Origin: Methylobacterium sp. E-045
GTDB lineage: Bacteria > Pseudomonadota > Alphaproteobacteria > Rhizobiales > Beijerinckiaceae
Length of the DNA stretch: 42,272 nucleotides
NCBI RefSeq assembly: GCF_022829685.1
Contig: NZ_JAKSYE010000107.1
Location: 1-42,272, forward strand
Direction: 5' to 3'
Shown: piece after piece, positions 1 through 9,210 of the stretch
How the letters are laid out: each line of letters opens with the position of its first letter
Numbering within the stretch: the stretch's first letter is position 1
Program-made: the position numbers and the translations under genes
Notes under the pieces: generated by a model
Seen by the model: the letters and a program-made list of their open reading frames with translations, nothing else
Databases searched by the model: none
Told to the model about the DNA's origin: nothing

Positions 1-554
1 GAACCGACATCGGTGGCGCCCAGGGCACGAGCTCCACGCGTTCCACCCTCGCGACCCAGTACAACAACCTGCTGCCGCAGATTTCGCAACAGGCCCAGGA
101 TTCCGGTTACAACGGCGTCAACCTCCTGTTCCGCAACAGCAACTCCGCCAACGAGAACACCCTCAAGCTGACCTTCAACGACAAGGGCACGTCGACCCTC
201 GACATCTCCGGTGTGAAGTTCGATGCCGAACGTCTGGGCCTCAAGGGAACGACCAACAACTTCCAGTCCGACGACGAGATCAACACGGAACTGAGTCAGT
301 TGACCGCGGCGACGGCCTCGTTGCGCTCCCAGTCCTCGACCTTCGGCTCCAACCTCTCGGTGGTGCAGAACCGTCAGGACTTCTAGAAGAACCTGATCAA
401 CATCCTCGACACCGGCTCGGCCAACCTGACGAACGCGGACCTCAACGAGGAAGCCGCCAACTCCCAGGCCCTGTCGACCCGCCAGTCCATCGGCATCTCG
501 GCCCTCTCGCTGGCCAACACGGCCCAGCAGGGCATCCTGCAGCTCCTCCGCTAA
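1..554 (+). pseudogene. Flagellin C-terminal part, interrupted by in-frame amber codon
   Basis: Reading from base 3, the frame encodes the C-terminal part of a bacterial flagellin; the 5' end lies outside the window. The region around 362-554 has the typical flagellin C-terminal helix (VVQNRQDF, then KNLINIL, then an ALSLANTAQQ-type end) that packs into the filament core. A TAG codon at 384-386 interrupts the frame between QDF and KNL, and the 55 codons after it stay in frame to a TAA at 552-554 with no other damage. Related flagellins often have Ser at this position, so one TCG to TAG change would explain it (inference from family memory). Without readthrough the protein lacks its last helix and probably could not polymerise. 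It may be a recently inactivated copy among several flagellins, or a sequencing error. Confidence 0.8.
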
Positions 555-579
555 GCGGATCAGCTGTCACGACGATGAG

Positions 580-608
580 CGGCCGGGGGACACCCCGGCC
601 GTTTTTTT
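580..608 (+). terminator. Rho-independent terminator of the flagellin gene
   Basis: A GC-rich hairpin with a GGCCGGGG / CCCCGGCC stem and a tiny loop (580-601) is followed directly by seven T residues (602-608). It lies 25 bases after the flagellin stop codon, which is a textbook position. Confidence 0.88.
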
Positions 609-1093
609 ATGCGCGCACGGCCCCTCCCCGCGGACACCCTGCGGCGGCGACGAGCCGCAGCGCCTTGCGCGCGTCGACGGTGCGGCCCTTGCCGAACTCG
701 GCCGTCACCCGCGTGTCGGCGGTCCCGCAACCGCGAACGGCCGAACACCAACGGCCTCGCGCACGCGTCCACCCGGGATCCCGGCCCTGTCGACCGCCCT
801 GCCCCGCATGCCCGTCCACGGCCCGCGGCACGGCCACGCGACGCGAAGGTCGACGAGCGGCCTCCATCCCCAGATCGCCCGGCAGCGCCCCTGGTCACGC
901 CAGCATCGGCATCACCCTCGGTTCGTACTCTCCCGTGATGCCGGGAGTGTAGAAGGGTGCCGCCGCGAAGGTTGACGCTGCCATGCGCGCCGCCATAGAC
1001 AAGGCGGCCGGACGATCGGGTAGCAATCCGGTAGCAATGGACGAAAAGTCCAAGCATCGGCAAAGGCGAATGATCCAGCCTTCGCAACGGCTT
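609..1093. other. Intergenic stretch with no supported gene
   Basis: Open frames here are short, overlap one another on both strands, lack recognisable motifs and look like high-GC shadows. The only local pattern seen is the short tandem GGTAGCAAT at about 1019 and 1030, upstream of the tRNA gene. No convincing promoter or RNA could be identified. Confidence 0.5.
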
Positions 1094-1183
1094 GGAAGGG
1101 TGGCCGAGTGGTTTAAGGCAGCGGTCTTGAAAACCGCCGTGGGGGCAACTCCACCGTGGGTTCGAATCCCACCCCTTCCGCCA
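1094..1183 (+). tRNA. tRNA-Ser(UGA), island integration site
   Basis: The 90-base sequence folds as a class II tRNA. The acceptor stem is GGAAGGG/CCCTTCC, the anticodon arm is GCGGT-CTTGAAA-ACCGC with anticodon TGA (reads UCA, serine), there is a long variable arm (GTGGGGGCAACTCCAC), a T-arm with TTCGAAT, and an encoded CCA at 1181-1183. The last 15 bases belong to the island attachment core, so the integrated island regenerates the 3' end and the tRNA stays intact. Confidence 0.97.
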
Positions 1184-1184
1184 G
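1169..1184 (+). repeat. attL: tRNA-proximal attachment core of the island
   Basis: CCACCCCTTCCGCCAG at the tRNA-Ser 3' end matches 32718-32733 exactly over 16 bases. After one mismatch (C here, T at the other site) GAT also matches. The second copy lies beside the tyrosine integrase gene, so the two copies mark the ends of one integrated element. Confidence 0.88.
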
Positions 1185-2247
1185 CGATCTGTCATAAGTC
1201 ATTGTTTTCAATGAAGAACCCAGCTTAGTATTGGGTTGCCGACCTCAATTTACCCCACATTTTGTATCGGCTTGTGTCGGCTAAAGTTGGATCGCGCTGG
1301 ACTTCGCCTCGCGCGCGCGAGGCCGAGCGCTTGGGGTGCATGAAGCGTTCTGATCAACGCGACTTTTTTGCCCAGAGGCGCTGATCCCCGGCAAGGAGGT
1401 CTCGTTTGAATGGCGAGCAACCGCTCGAGGCACGCGCCTACATCGGATTACTGCCTGTACGAACTCCCTGCAGTCCAGTTTCGGGATCGCGGATGCGTGG
1501 CAGCGTGGAGTGGCGTTCGGATCACTCGATGATCACGACGCGGCTCTGATCCAGGGTTGGAACGACGTTGTCGGCGCGGACGACGACATCTGGCATCTCG
1601 GCGATTTTGCAGCCGGTGCCGTGCTTGCGTAGCCGCTTCGTCAGCACGCGAGCGGCAGCCTTAGCATCCCGCGGGCGGGCGGCTGGCCGCTGTCGCTTGC
1701 CCTCCCGCCCCCAGGTCGGCCCCGCGATGCCGTAGCCGCTTCCTCAGCGCAGCATCTGGCGCAAGAGGCGGGGGGGGATGCGTCACGGGGGGGCTCGTCG
1801 TAGTCGTTGCAGACGAGACTGAGCCGCGAAGGCGGGCGAGCAAGAGATGGGTGGCGGTAGGACGATAAGCGCATCACTGGGCAGCCGAAGGAGAAATCAG
1901 GTAAGCCCGTGATGCTACGGCTGAGGGTCACGCTAGGGCGTCCACCTGAGGTGTGCCGTTAGCTCCGGCAGAACCTGTGCTAGCGCACGCCGACCACCAT
2001 TCACGTATCGACGCGTCAGAGGTAGAGCTGGCGCAAAAGCGGATTATTAGGAGGTATGCCGGTCAGGTCGGAAGAACGAGTGGCCACCGCCATCTGGCCA
2101 TTGCGCACGCTGGGTCGCCTGAAGCCTTCGAGCAACGCGGCAGAGAAATCGGCCGCCTGACAACGAGCACGACCTCGGTCAAATCGTAATCTGCAACTTG
2201 ACGTCAGTGGTCGAGCTTCCGCCGCCGTCCGGGAGGATGTACGCCTG
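1185..2247. other. Decayed island edge with no intact gene
   Basis: Over 1 kb follows the tRNA without a convincing complete gene. Apart from the metallophosphoesterase relic (listed separately), frames are short and unrecognisable. The GC runs near 1680-1800 generate spurious open frames. An ORF at 1953-2189 has no recognisable motif or clear ribosome site. The stretch looks like remnants of earlier insertions. Confidence 0.5.
1477..1632 (+). pseudogene. Metallophosphoesterase relic
   Basis: In the frame ending at the TAG at 1630-1632 the translation contains DAALIQGWNDVV followed by DDDIWHLGDFA. This matches the conserved second metal-binding block (D-x-V-W-x-L-G-D-F) of calcineurin-like metallophosphoesterases, where a helix of the type DE-x-LI-x-x-WN precedes it. 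The metal-binding start (SDTH-type motif) is missing upstream, and the frame breaks just after the motif. This is a fragment of a former gene with no expected product. Confidence 0.6.
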
Positions 2248-2331
2248 GTGACAACGCCGGAAAGTGAAGCCGGCAGGGGGAGGCCAGGGCGATGCCCAGT
2301 GCTTCAGTGCATGGTCCAAGAGGCGACGCCT

Positions 2332-5300
2332 GTGAACGATAGCGTCCCGCTGCATCAATCCTATGAGCGTCTCCGTGAGCGTTTGCTCGACATGACGCTG
2401 CGCAATCCGATGCTGAGCTACAAGCATCGTCCGACTTCCAGGCGTCAGTTGCAGATTGTCGATGAGGTGCCGAATGAGGTGTTTCGACATCTAACTAGCG
2501 AGGCGAGCCTCATAATCGTTCCACTGGCGGAACCGGATGACGTTCCGCGTGACGAAAAGACGACCGAGTTTGCCTCCGCACTGACTTACGCCAAGGCCAC
2601 AGACACTGATTTCCAAGTGGTCCTGCGTGAGGCCGACGAGGCTGAGGCAGACAAGGCGGAGGGCATCATCGCGAAAGGCGAACGGTCTCTCCGGGACCGG
2701 CTTCGCGAAGAACTTAGTATGACGAAGGTGGATCGGAAAAAACTTGTCGATCCGGTCCAGCACGCCCGCACACTGGGCATCGATCCCTCGTTCGAGCTGC
2801 CGCGAGAGGCGTCTGCCAAGCAGCATACCGACCGACAGCTGCAAACGCTCAAGTTTCCCAAGCCACTGGATGCCATCCTCGAAAAACTTCGTAGCGACGC
2901 GCGGTTGGCCGAACAGGAAACGGGCCTATCGACCTTATTTTTGGTCTTCGGGTTTCTCGAGTGGACAGAAAAAGAGGGCGGCACCAAGATACTCGCACCG
3001 CTGTTGCTTTTACCTGTGCACCTTGAGGTGACGCGTTCTGAGCTCGGCAAGATCACCTACGAGCTCACCGCGACCTCGACCGTTCCCGAAGACAATCTCA
3101 GCCTTCGGAAACGGATCGACAGGGACTTCGGATTGAAACTGCCAGAGGTATCGGCCGATGCCGAGGGTAGTTTCTCCGTCGAGGCATACTTGGCGGAGGT
3201 GCAAAGCCGTATCGGGGACCTGAAGGGGTGGCGCATCCGCCGGTTGCTGACTGTCGGGCACTTCGTGTTCGGGCGGTTGGCCATGTACGCGGATCTGGAC
3301 CCCCAACAATGGGGGGCGCCCCATCCTGGTGAGACCGACCTCGTCGGAGCAATCATGCAGGGTGCCGAGGGCGGCGATGGCGAACTGCTGTTTGGCACCC
3401 GCGAGGATCACCCAATCGACGATCCTGCCATCGCAGCCAAAGCGCCCTTCCTAATCCAAGACGCGGACGCCTCGCAGCACAGCGCCCTCATCGACGCGAT
3501 GGACGGGAAGAACCTGGTCATTCAGGGGCCGCCCGGTACGGGTAAATCACAGACGATCACGAACCTTATCGCCAACGCGCTGGCCGCGGAGAAGACCGTC
3601 CTATTCCTAGCTGAGAAGCAGGCTGCGCTCGAAGTGGTCAAGCGCCGTCTCGACGTCGCTGGCCTCGGCGATTTCTGCCTCGAGCTGCATTCGGACAAGG
3701 CGTCTCCAAAGACGGTGATCGAGCATCTCAAGAACCTGCTCGGTGACGATGCGGAACACGGCGTCTTCAGCAACCGCAGGCCCGATCCGACTCTTCTCGC
3801 AGCGCAGCGGGAAGTGTCGAGCTATGCAGTGGCGCTGCATCGTGAGGCAGAGGATGGCGTCAAGCCCTTCGAGCTCATGTGGCGGGCAATTCGCGCGCAA
3901 GGCGAGGACCCTGGAGCTCTTGCAGCCTTCTCGGGCGTCGACTTGCCTCAGGCACACGCGGACAGGCTGCATGAGGCGGAGCGGGCGCAGACCACGCTCG
4001 CGCTCTACGCGGACCTTGCGACGGCCTTCGCGGCGGCCCATGGTGCGCCTGAGGCCTCGCCCTGGAACGGACTCGCCTTCGGCTCGCAGATAGGGCCGGG
4101 TATGTCGGCCGCATTGACTGACGATCTCTATCGTTTGCGAGGCTATGCCGACGAGGCAAGCGCCTACCTCGCCTCCGTCGCCGATCTCGGATTAGTTCAG
4201 TTGCAGGGGGTCAAGCGCCTCGCAGGCGCCATTGCAGGGCTGACCGGCGCCACTCCCTCTCCGATCCTGCTGAACGTGCTGCGCACTCAACCCTCGGACG
4301 TCATCGCCGAGTATCTTGACGCTCGCGCACACGTGCGGAACCGTTATGCGGTACTAAGGGCCACGTCCCCGGAAGGCGGCCTCACCGATGCCCAGCTCGC
4401 CGCCGTCGACGCCCTCACCGCGCTGTTCACGTACGATGGGCGCTCACCCCGCCGCATCCGCGAGGATGCTGCGGCAGCAGTTGTTCAAGCCGAGCGAAAT
4501 TTCTCCGAAGCGGAAAGCCAAATCGCCGAGGCGAGGGACCAGCTCCCGCTAGCCCAGGGTTCGGTCGTCGAGGCGGAGGGTCGACTTGCGGAAGCAGAGT
4601 GCCAGTGCAACGAAGCAAGGGATAGGGTAACCGAGGCCCACCGAGAACTTGTCGAATCTCGAGGCGCCTTCGCATCAGTTCAGCTTAAAGTGGTCGAGGC
4701 CGAGGGCCTTACGGCAGCCGCACACCGACTGGCTGAACCGTTTCTCCAGATGATCGGCGTGCAGGCGACGTCACTCGAAGGAACGCGCCCTGCTGTCTTC
4801 GCCGCCGCGCAGGAGATTATTCAACTCACCGCCAACGAACGGCCCTGGTTCGCCCTTCAGCCGATGGGTGATTTTCAGGCCGCGCACGGTGCATGGCGCG
4901 GGGTCGTCGCGGCGGAGGATGCTTGGCGCTCCCGATACCCGGGTGCAGCGACCCCTTGGCCGACCTCCGAGCACCTGAGGGCCGTGGTCGGACTGCTGCG
5001 GCAAGGCCTCGTCGCGCGCTTGTTTGCAGTACGACGGCGTCAGACGATAGTGACCGCCGCAACTCAGCTAGGGGTGCCGGCTCTCTCGTCGACGGAGGTC
5101 GCGACGCTGGAGGATCTGGCGGCGCACGTCGAGATACTGCGCGCTTTCGCGGCGAGTGAGGAGCACCGGCCCGCGCTGGGCCGTCATTGGGCCGGGCTCG
5201 CGTCGCCGTTCGACCAAGCCGTCCGAGGGCAGGAGCGCAAGCGCAGCGCGCTGTCTCGCGTCCGCGTCCACGCCGGTGGTGCCGAGATTGCCGACCGCTT

Positions 5301-8253
5301 GGCCTCCATGGACGAGGCAGATCTCGCGATAGCAGCCGAAGCCGTGCCGGGGCTCGATAGTCTACGTCGTTTGCCTGAGGGGCAGCTTGCAGACGCGCAT
5401 AACCAGCTCAACCGCCTACAGGCAGAGCTCCGCAGCCGACAGGAGCAGGCCGAACGCACAGAAATTGCCGTCAGGGAGATTGAAGACCAGCACAACGCGC
5501 TCAGTGCGGAATTGCGGCACAGGCGAAAGCACGCGGAGGGCGTCGCGAGAGCCGCCGATCCAGTTGGGATGCTGGACCGGCTACGGACCGAACTCGCCAA
5601 GAGGCGGGATATGGCCATCCAGCTCTCAGCTGCTGATCCCGGTGGCGTCCTTGTAGCTCGCGATGAACCACTTTCGGAGCTGATGCGTGTCGCAGAGGCC
5701 GAACACGAACACCGGGCGGCCTTGACCCGGCTCGAGGACAATCCCCTGCATGCCCATCTCGCAGGCTTCGAAGGGGACGAGCTCCCTATGCTGGTGCGTG
5801 CCGCGACCAACTGGCTCAACGTCGTCACACGCTCGAACGATCTCGCGCCAGTGCGCGAGCTGTTGCTCGGCGAGGGCGCGGGGGGCACGATCACGAGGCT
5901 ACGTGACGCGGTCGCGAGGGGCGAGGCGGCGAGTGAGCATCTCGACGAAGGCCGAGCTATTCTGCGCGAAGAGTACGGGCTGGAGGCTTTCGGCAACGCT
6001 GCGCCTAACGATCTCCGCCAGCACCTCGACGATTTGCTCAAACACCGCGCCGAACTGCCTACCTTCATTGGGATGCACAAGCAGCGTCGAGAGATCACGC
6101 AACTCGGCCTCAATCAATTCGTCGAGCGGGTCCAAGAGGCCGGGATGCCGCACGGGCGCCTCCCCCAATTATTCTCACGCCTCCTCTCCCAGCGGCGCGC
6201 CGAGTGGCTGCGCCGTCGCGACCCGGTGCTCTCGCAGGCGGACGGAAGCCAGATCGATGCGCGGCGGCGCGCGTTCGCGGATGCCGACCGTCGCAAGATT
6301 GAGGGCGACCGCTTGACGATCCGCGCGAAGCTGGTTGGCCGGGTTCCACTGCCGGGCAACGGCTATGGTCCGCGAGGGACGTGGACGGAGGGCCCGCTTC
6401 TAAAAAATGAGATGAATAAGCAGAAGAGGTTTGTCCCAGTACGCGACCTGATGCGGCGCGCGTCCGCAAGCCTCCAAGAGCTAACGCCTTGCTTCATGAT
6501 GTCCCCGCTGTCCCTGGCGAAGTTCCTCCCCCGCGGCCAAGTCCACTTCGATCTTCTTATCGTTGACGAGGCGTCGCAGATGCGCCCGGAAGATGCGCTC
6601 GGCGCATTGCTGCGTGTCAAGCAGGTCATCGTCGTCGGCGACCAGAAGCAGCTCCCGCCCTCGCAGTTCTTCAATCGCTCAGGAGGGGCTGAGGCCACCG
6701 TCCCCGACGACGAGATGATCGAGGATCTAGACGATGAATCCTTCCTCGAAGCCTGCGCCAAGTCGTTTCGCGAGACCCGTCTGCTGAAATGGCATTATCG
6801 TAGTCGCTGCGAAAGCCTGATCGCGTTTTCTAACCAGGAGTTTTACGGCGGCAATCTCATTACTTTCCCCTCCGCTCAGCCCCGGTCCTTCTCGGTCGAT
6901 CTTGTGCGACTGCAGGGGCGCTACGCGTCGGGCCGCAACCCTATGGAGGCCCAAGCCGTCGCCGAAGAAAGCATCCTGTTCATGCGCCAGCACGCCGACG
7001 CGGGGGCCCCGCTTTCCCTCGGGGTGGTCTCGGTCAATAGCGACCAGCGCGACCTCATCGAGGAGGAGATCCGGCGACTGGCCTCCGAGGATGAGCTGGT
7101 GCTGCGCTATCAGGAAAAGGTCGCCGCACGCGGGGAGCCCTTTTTCGTCAAAAATCTCGAGAACGTCCAAGGCGATGAGCGGGACTACATCTTCATCTCA
7201 ATGACCTACGGACCGGCGGTGCCGGGCGGGGTTGTCGCGCAGCGGTTCGGCCCCATCGCAGGTAAGCATGGGCACCGACGGCTTAATGTGCTTTTCACCC
7301 GCGCTCGGTTGCGGATCCTGATGTTTGCCTCCTTTGGGTCGAAAGACGTGCGTCCAAGTGAAACGAGCACCGAGGGGGTTCGCATCCTCAAGCGATATTT
7401 CGAGTACGCGGAGCGCCGTGGTTACGTCGAGGTCGCCGATGACGCGCAACCCGACAGCGATTTTGAAGTCGAGGTGGCCCGGCGCCTGCGCGCCGCGGGT
7501 CTGCAGGTCGATCACCAAGTCGGCGTATCGGGATTTCGCATCGATCTTGGCGTGCGGCATCCGGACGACCCCGAGCAGTTCATCGCGGGCATCGAGTGTG
7601 ACGGCGCCCGCTTTCACTCCAGCAAGAGTGCCCGCGACCGCGACCGGCTAAGGGAAGAGATTCTGGTCGGGCTTGGCTGGAACATTGTCCGTGTCTGGTC
7701 GACCGACTGGTTCGACAATCCCGACCTTCAGACCACCAACATGTTAAGGCGCATAGAGGAATTGCGCGCAAAGCCCCTCCCGACCCTAAGGGGCTATCGG
7801 CTGGCATTGGCTGGGCAGACACCAGATCTTGGCGAACTCCCTTCCGTTGAGGCGAAGGTGCCCGCGGCATCCGAAGCTGAATCCCGGGCCGACGTCGTGC
7901 TCCACGATGAGTCCAAGCACGTCGCTGCCACGGTGAAAGGCCAAGGTGTCGGCGAACTCATACCCCACCCTGAGCATCTTATAGACGGTAACGATCCACT
8001 TACCGCTGAGGAACTCAGGGGGGCGCTGCGGTACTTTAGGGAGACCATCATCGCGGCTAACCGCGAGGCGTGGAAGCCTGAGCGATCTGTGTTGAGGGAA
8101 AGTATGATTGAGACCCTGGTCGCGCAACGGCTCGATGACTCATCTGACTGGTTCAACAAGGTCCCGAACTACTTGCGCGTTGGTACCGACGCGAATGAGA
8201 AGCGAGTCTACATAGACCGGATCTGCGACCTCGTTGCAAGACTGCGTGTCTAA
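2332..8253 (+). CDS. DUF4011-SF1 helicase-Vsr-like nuclease-DUF3320 protein (probable phage defence)
   Basis: A giant protein of about 1973 residues. The frame is open from an ATG at 2248, but the GTG at 2332 is preferred: AGAGG lies about 8 bases upstream and the conserved DUF4011 start (LRERLLDMTLRNPMLSY) follows shortly. Numbered from 2248, the Walker A motif GPPGTGKS is at 427-434, long coiled-coil segments run through about 740-1150, the Walker B motif IVDEASQM has its DE at 1440-1441, and GDQKQLPP follows. Together they form an SF1 helicase core of the AAA_11/AAA_12 type. Near 1750-1850 is a Vsr/MTES_1575-type endonuclease fold (FRIDLGV, then IECDGARFHSS). The C-terminal about 100 residues resemble DUF3320. 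Single proteins with this order have been linked to phage defence, the Hhe type by memory (unchecked). It probably unwinds and cuts foreign DNA. No partner gene is needed by architecture. Confidence 0.85.
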   Translation: MNDSVPLHQSYERLRERLLDMTLRNPMLSYKHRPTSRRQLQIVDEVPNEVFRHLTSEASLIIVPLAEPDDVPRDEKTTEFASALTYAKATDTDFQVVLREADEAEADKAEGIIAKGERSLRDRLREELSMTKVDRKKLVDPVQHARTLGIDPSFELPREASAKQHTDRQLQTLKFPKPLDAILEKLRSDARLAEQETGLSTLFLVFGFLEWTEKEGGTKILAPLLLLPVHLEVTRSELGKITYELTATSTVPEDNLSLRKRIDRDFGLKLPEVSADAEGSFSVEAYLAEVQSRIGDLKGWRIRRLLTVGHFVFGRLAMYADLDPQQWGAPHPGETDLVGAIMQGAEGGDGELLFGTREDHPIDDPAIAAKAPFLIQDADASQHSALIDAMDGKNLVIQGPPGTGKSQTITNLIANALAAEKTVLFLAEKQAALEVVKRRLDVAGLGDFCLELHSDKASPKTVIEHLKNLLGDDAEHGVFSNRRPDPTLLAAQREVSSYAVALHREAEDGVKPFELMWRAIRAQGEDPGALAAFSGVDLPQAHADRLHEAERAQTTLALYADLATAFAAAHGAPEASPWNGLAFGSQIGPGMSAALTDDLYRLRGYADEASAYLASVADLGLVQLQGVKRLAGAIAGLTGATPSPILLNVLRTQPSDVIAEYLDARAHVRNRYAVLRATSPEGGLTDAQLAAVDALTALFTYDGRSPRRIREDAAAAVVQAERNFSEAESQIAEARDQLPLAQGSVVEAEGRLAEAECQCNEARDRVTEAHRELVESRGAFASVQLKVVEAEGLTAAAHRLAEPFLQMIGVQATSLEGTRPAVFAAAQEIIQLTANERPWFALQPMGDFQAAHGAWRGVVAAEDAWRSRYPGAATPWPTSEHLRAVVGLLRQGLVARLFAVRRRQTIVTAATQLGVPALSSTEVATLEDLAAHVEILRAFAASEEHRPALGRHWAGLASPFDQAVRGQERKRSALSRVRVHAGGAEIADRLASMDEADLAIAAEAVPGLDSLRRLPEGQLADAHNQLNRLQAELRSRQEQAERTEIAVREIEDQHNALSAELRHRRKHAEGVARAADPVGMLDRLRTELAKRRDMAIQLSAADPGGVLVARDEPLSELMRVAEAEHEHRAALTRLEDNPLHAHLAGFEGDELPMLVRAATNWLNVVTRSNDLAPVRELLLGEGAGGTITRLRDAVARGEAASEHLDEGRAILREEYGLEAFGNAAPNDLRQHLDDLLKHRAELPTFIGMHKQRREITQLGLNQFVERVQEAGMPHGRLPQLFSRLLSQRRAEWLRRRDPVLSQADGSQIDARRRAFADADRRKIEGDRLTIRAKLVGRVPLPGNGYGPRGTWTEGPLLKNEMNKQKRFVPVRDLMRRASASLQELTPCFMMSPLSLAKFLPRGQVHFDLLIVDEASQMRPEDALGALLRVKQVIVVGDQKQLPPSQFFNRSGGAEATVPDDEMIEDLDDESFLEACAKSFRETRLLKWHYRSRCESLIAFSNQEFYGGNLITFPSAQPRSFSVDLVRLQGRYASGRNPMEAQAVAEESILFMRQHADAGAPLSLGVVSVNSDQRDLIEEEIRRLASEDELVLRYQEKVAARGEPFFVKNLENVQGDERDYIFISMTYGPAVPGGVVAQRFGPIAGKHGHRRLNVLFTRARLRILMFASFGSKDVRPSETSTEGVRILKRYFEYAERRGYVEVADDAQPDSDFEVEVARRLRAAGLQVDHQVGVSGFRIDLGVRHPDDPEQFIAGIECDGARFHSSKSARDRDRLREEILVGLGWNIVRVWSTDWFDNPDLQTTNMLRRIEELRAKPLPTLRGYRLALAGQTPDLGELPSVEAKVPAASEAESRADVVLHDESKHVAATVKGQGVGELIPHPEHLIDGNDPLTAEELRGALRYFRETIIAANREAWKPERSVLRESMIETLVAQRLDDSSDWFNKVPNYLRVGTDANEKRVYIDRICDLVARLRV

Positions 8254-8307
8254 TATACGAGGTCCGCTACGTCCCCCCCAGGCAATTTACCAGAGTAAGG
8301 ACTTTCT

Positions 8308-8664
8308 ATGCTCACCCGTTTCCTGCGGAATATTTTTGGCGGTCGTAGCTCTGCAGCCTCAGAAGTATCTTTTCCCTTGGAGCCAACAGACGGCAACGTC
8401 TTTTTGGCGTTTCGAAAGAATGAAAATTGCTTTCACTGCGGCAAGTGCATGTGGCGTAGCGACACAAAGCCGGCAGGTAGCGAGCGCAGACTGCGTTGTG
8501 TAAATTGTGGTCAGGGCGTTGTAATAGGAATCCATCGAGCTCACGCCACAGCTCCTGAGCCTATTATGAGGCGACTCTACGAGAACGAAATGCAAAGGCA
8601 AGAAGACCGCTTTGAGCGCATGTGCGCAATCCATGACTCAAGCTTTATGCCACCCCAGCCTTGA
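8308..8664 (+). CDS. Small zinc-ribbon protein of unknown function
   Basis: A 118-residue protein starting at ATG 8308 after a GTAAGGAC ribosome site. The middle carries two CxxC knuckles (CFHCGKCMW and CVNCGQG) about 25 residues apart, which is a typical zinc ribbon. The rest is polar and unrecognised. It follows the giant helicase by 54 bases on the same strand and could share its transcript. Its lower GC content differs from the helicase gene, suggesting a separate origin. Function unknown; a nucleic-acid-binding accessory is possible. Confidence 0.6.
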   Translation: MLTRFLRNIFGGRSSAASEVSFPLEPTDGNVFLAFRKNENCFHCGKCMWRSDTKPAGSERRLRCVNCGQGVVIGIHRAHATAPEPIMRRLYENEMQRQEDRFERMCAIHDSSFMPPQP

Positions 8665-8824
8665 CGGTCTACTTCGTCTTCTTCTCGCAATTAAAATACT
8701 ACAACAGCTCTTAGCTGCTAATCTCCACGGGAAACTTAAACTGAGATGGAATATGGAGTTTCGTTTCGGTTCTGGCTGCTCGGCTGAATCAAATTAGATA
8801 TGCGGCAGCTCGTTTCCGAACGGT

Positions 8825-8983
8825 ATGCGTATCAAAGAAATGAATGAACATTGGCTCGCGACGCATAAGGCAGCAAGCGGCGCAGGTCATGAGCGCACCG
8901 CCAAGTTCGTTGCTATGTTGGCTCGGGGGGAGACCCTTCACGTATCGAACTGGATCAAAGTTGCTATCAAGCAAGCGGCATGA
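8825..8983 (+). CDS. Possible 52-residue small protein
   Basis: ATG 8825 opens a 52-codon frame (starts MRIKEMNEHW, ends VAIKQAA) that is helical and basic. It ends 20 bases before the DUF1697 fragment. There is no clear ribosome site and the family is not recognised. It may be the tail of a decayed gene rather than a working one. Confidence 0.3.
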   Translation: MRIKEMNEHWLATHKAASGAGHERTAKFVAMLARGETLHVSNWIKVAIKQAA

Positions 8984-9002
8984 CAGGGGTGAGCAATACA
9001 GC

Positions 9003-9080
9003 ATGACCGTTTTTATCGCCCTCCTGCACGCAATCAACGTCGGCCGCACAGGCAAGAAGGGGCATGCAGGAAAACGCTGA
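9003..9080 (+). pseudogene. DUF1697 N-terminal fragment
   Basis: The first residues MTVFIALLHAINVGRTGKK match the very conserved start of DUF1697 proteins (MTxYIALLRAINVGGTGK type), but the frame stops at 26 codons and the remaining roughly 150 residues of the family are absent. A truncated relic. Confidence 0.6.
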
Positions 9081-9165
9081 GCAAGGCGAAAGCCACTGGG
9101 TGGACCTGCACGGAAAAATATATGAAGCCGCTCTGGATCAAGGTATGGGCAGGAATAGGATTCTG

Positions 9166-9194
9166 TTGAGCTAGGCATTTCTTTTGTCTATGAT
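9166..9194 (+). promoter_or_regulatory. Putative sigma70 promoter of the GmrSD-like gene
   Basis: TTGAGC (9166-9171) and TATGAT (9189-9194) are separated by exactly 17 bases. The predicted transcript would begin near 9200, just at the CGGAGGA ribosome site (9201-9207) before ATG 9211, leaving a very short leader. Confidence 0.45.
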
Positions 9195-9210
9195 TTAACT
9201 CGGAGGAAAC

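Larger units (their letters stand above)
8665..9165. other. Gap with small relics between two defence-type genes
   Basis: About 500 bases with no full gene. It holds a 52-codon ORF and a DUF1697 start fragment, both listed separately. The rest is AT-richer, without recognisable motifs, and looks like debris between two insertions. Confidence 0.5.

Noticed and set aside
384..1183. tRNA-Ser next to a Ser-to-amber flagellin mutation as a suppressor pair
   Set aside because: The tRNA anticodon is UGA and reads UCA; it cannot read UAG.
1641..1931. 96-codon minus-strand open frame after the tRNA
   Set aside because: Low-complexity Pro/Ala/Arg content from a GC-rich run, no ribosome site, no family resemblance.
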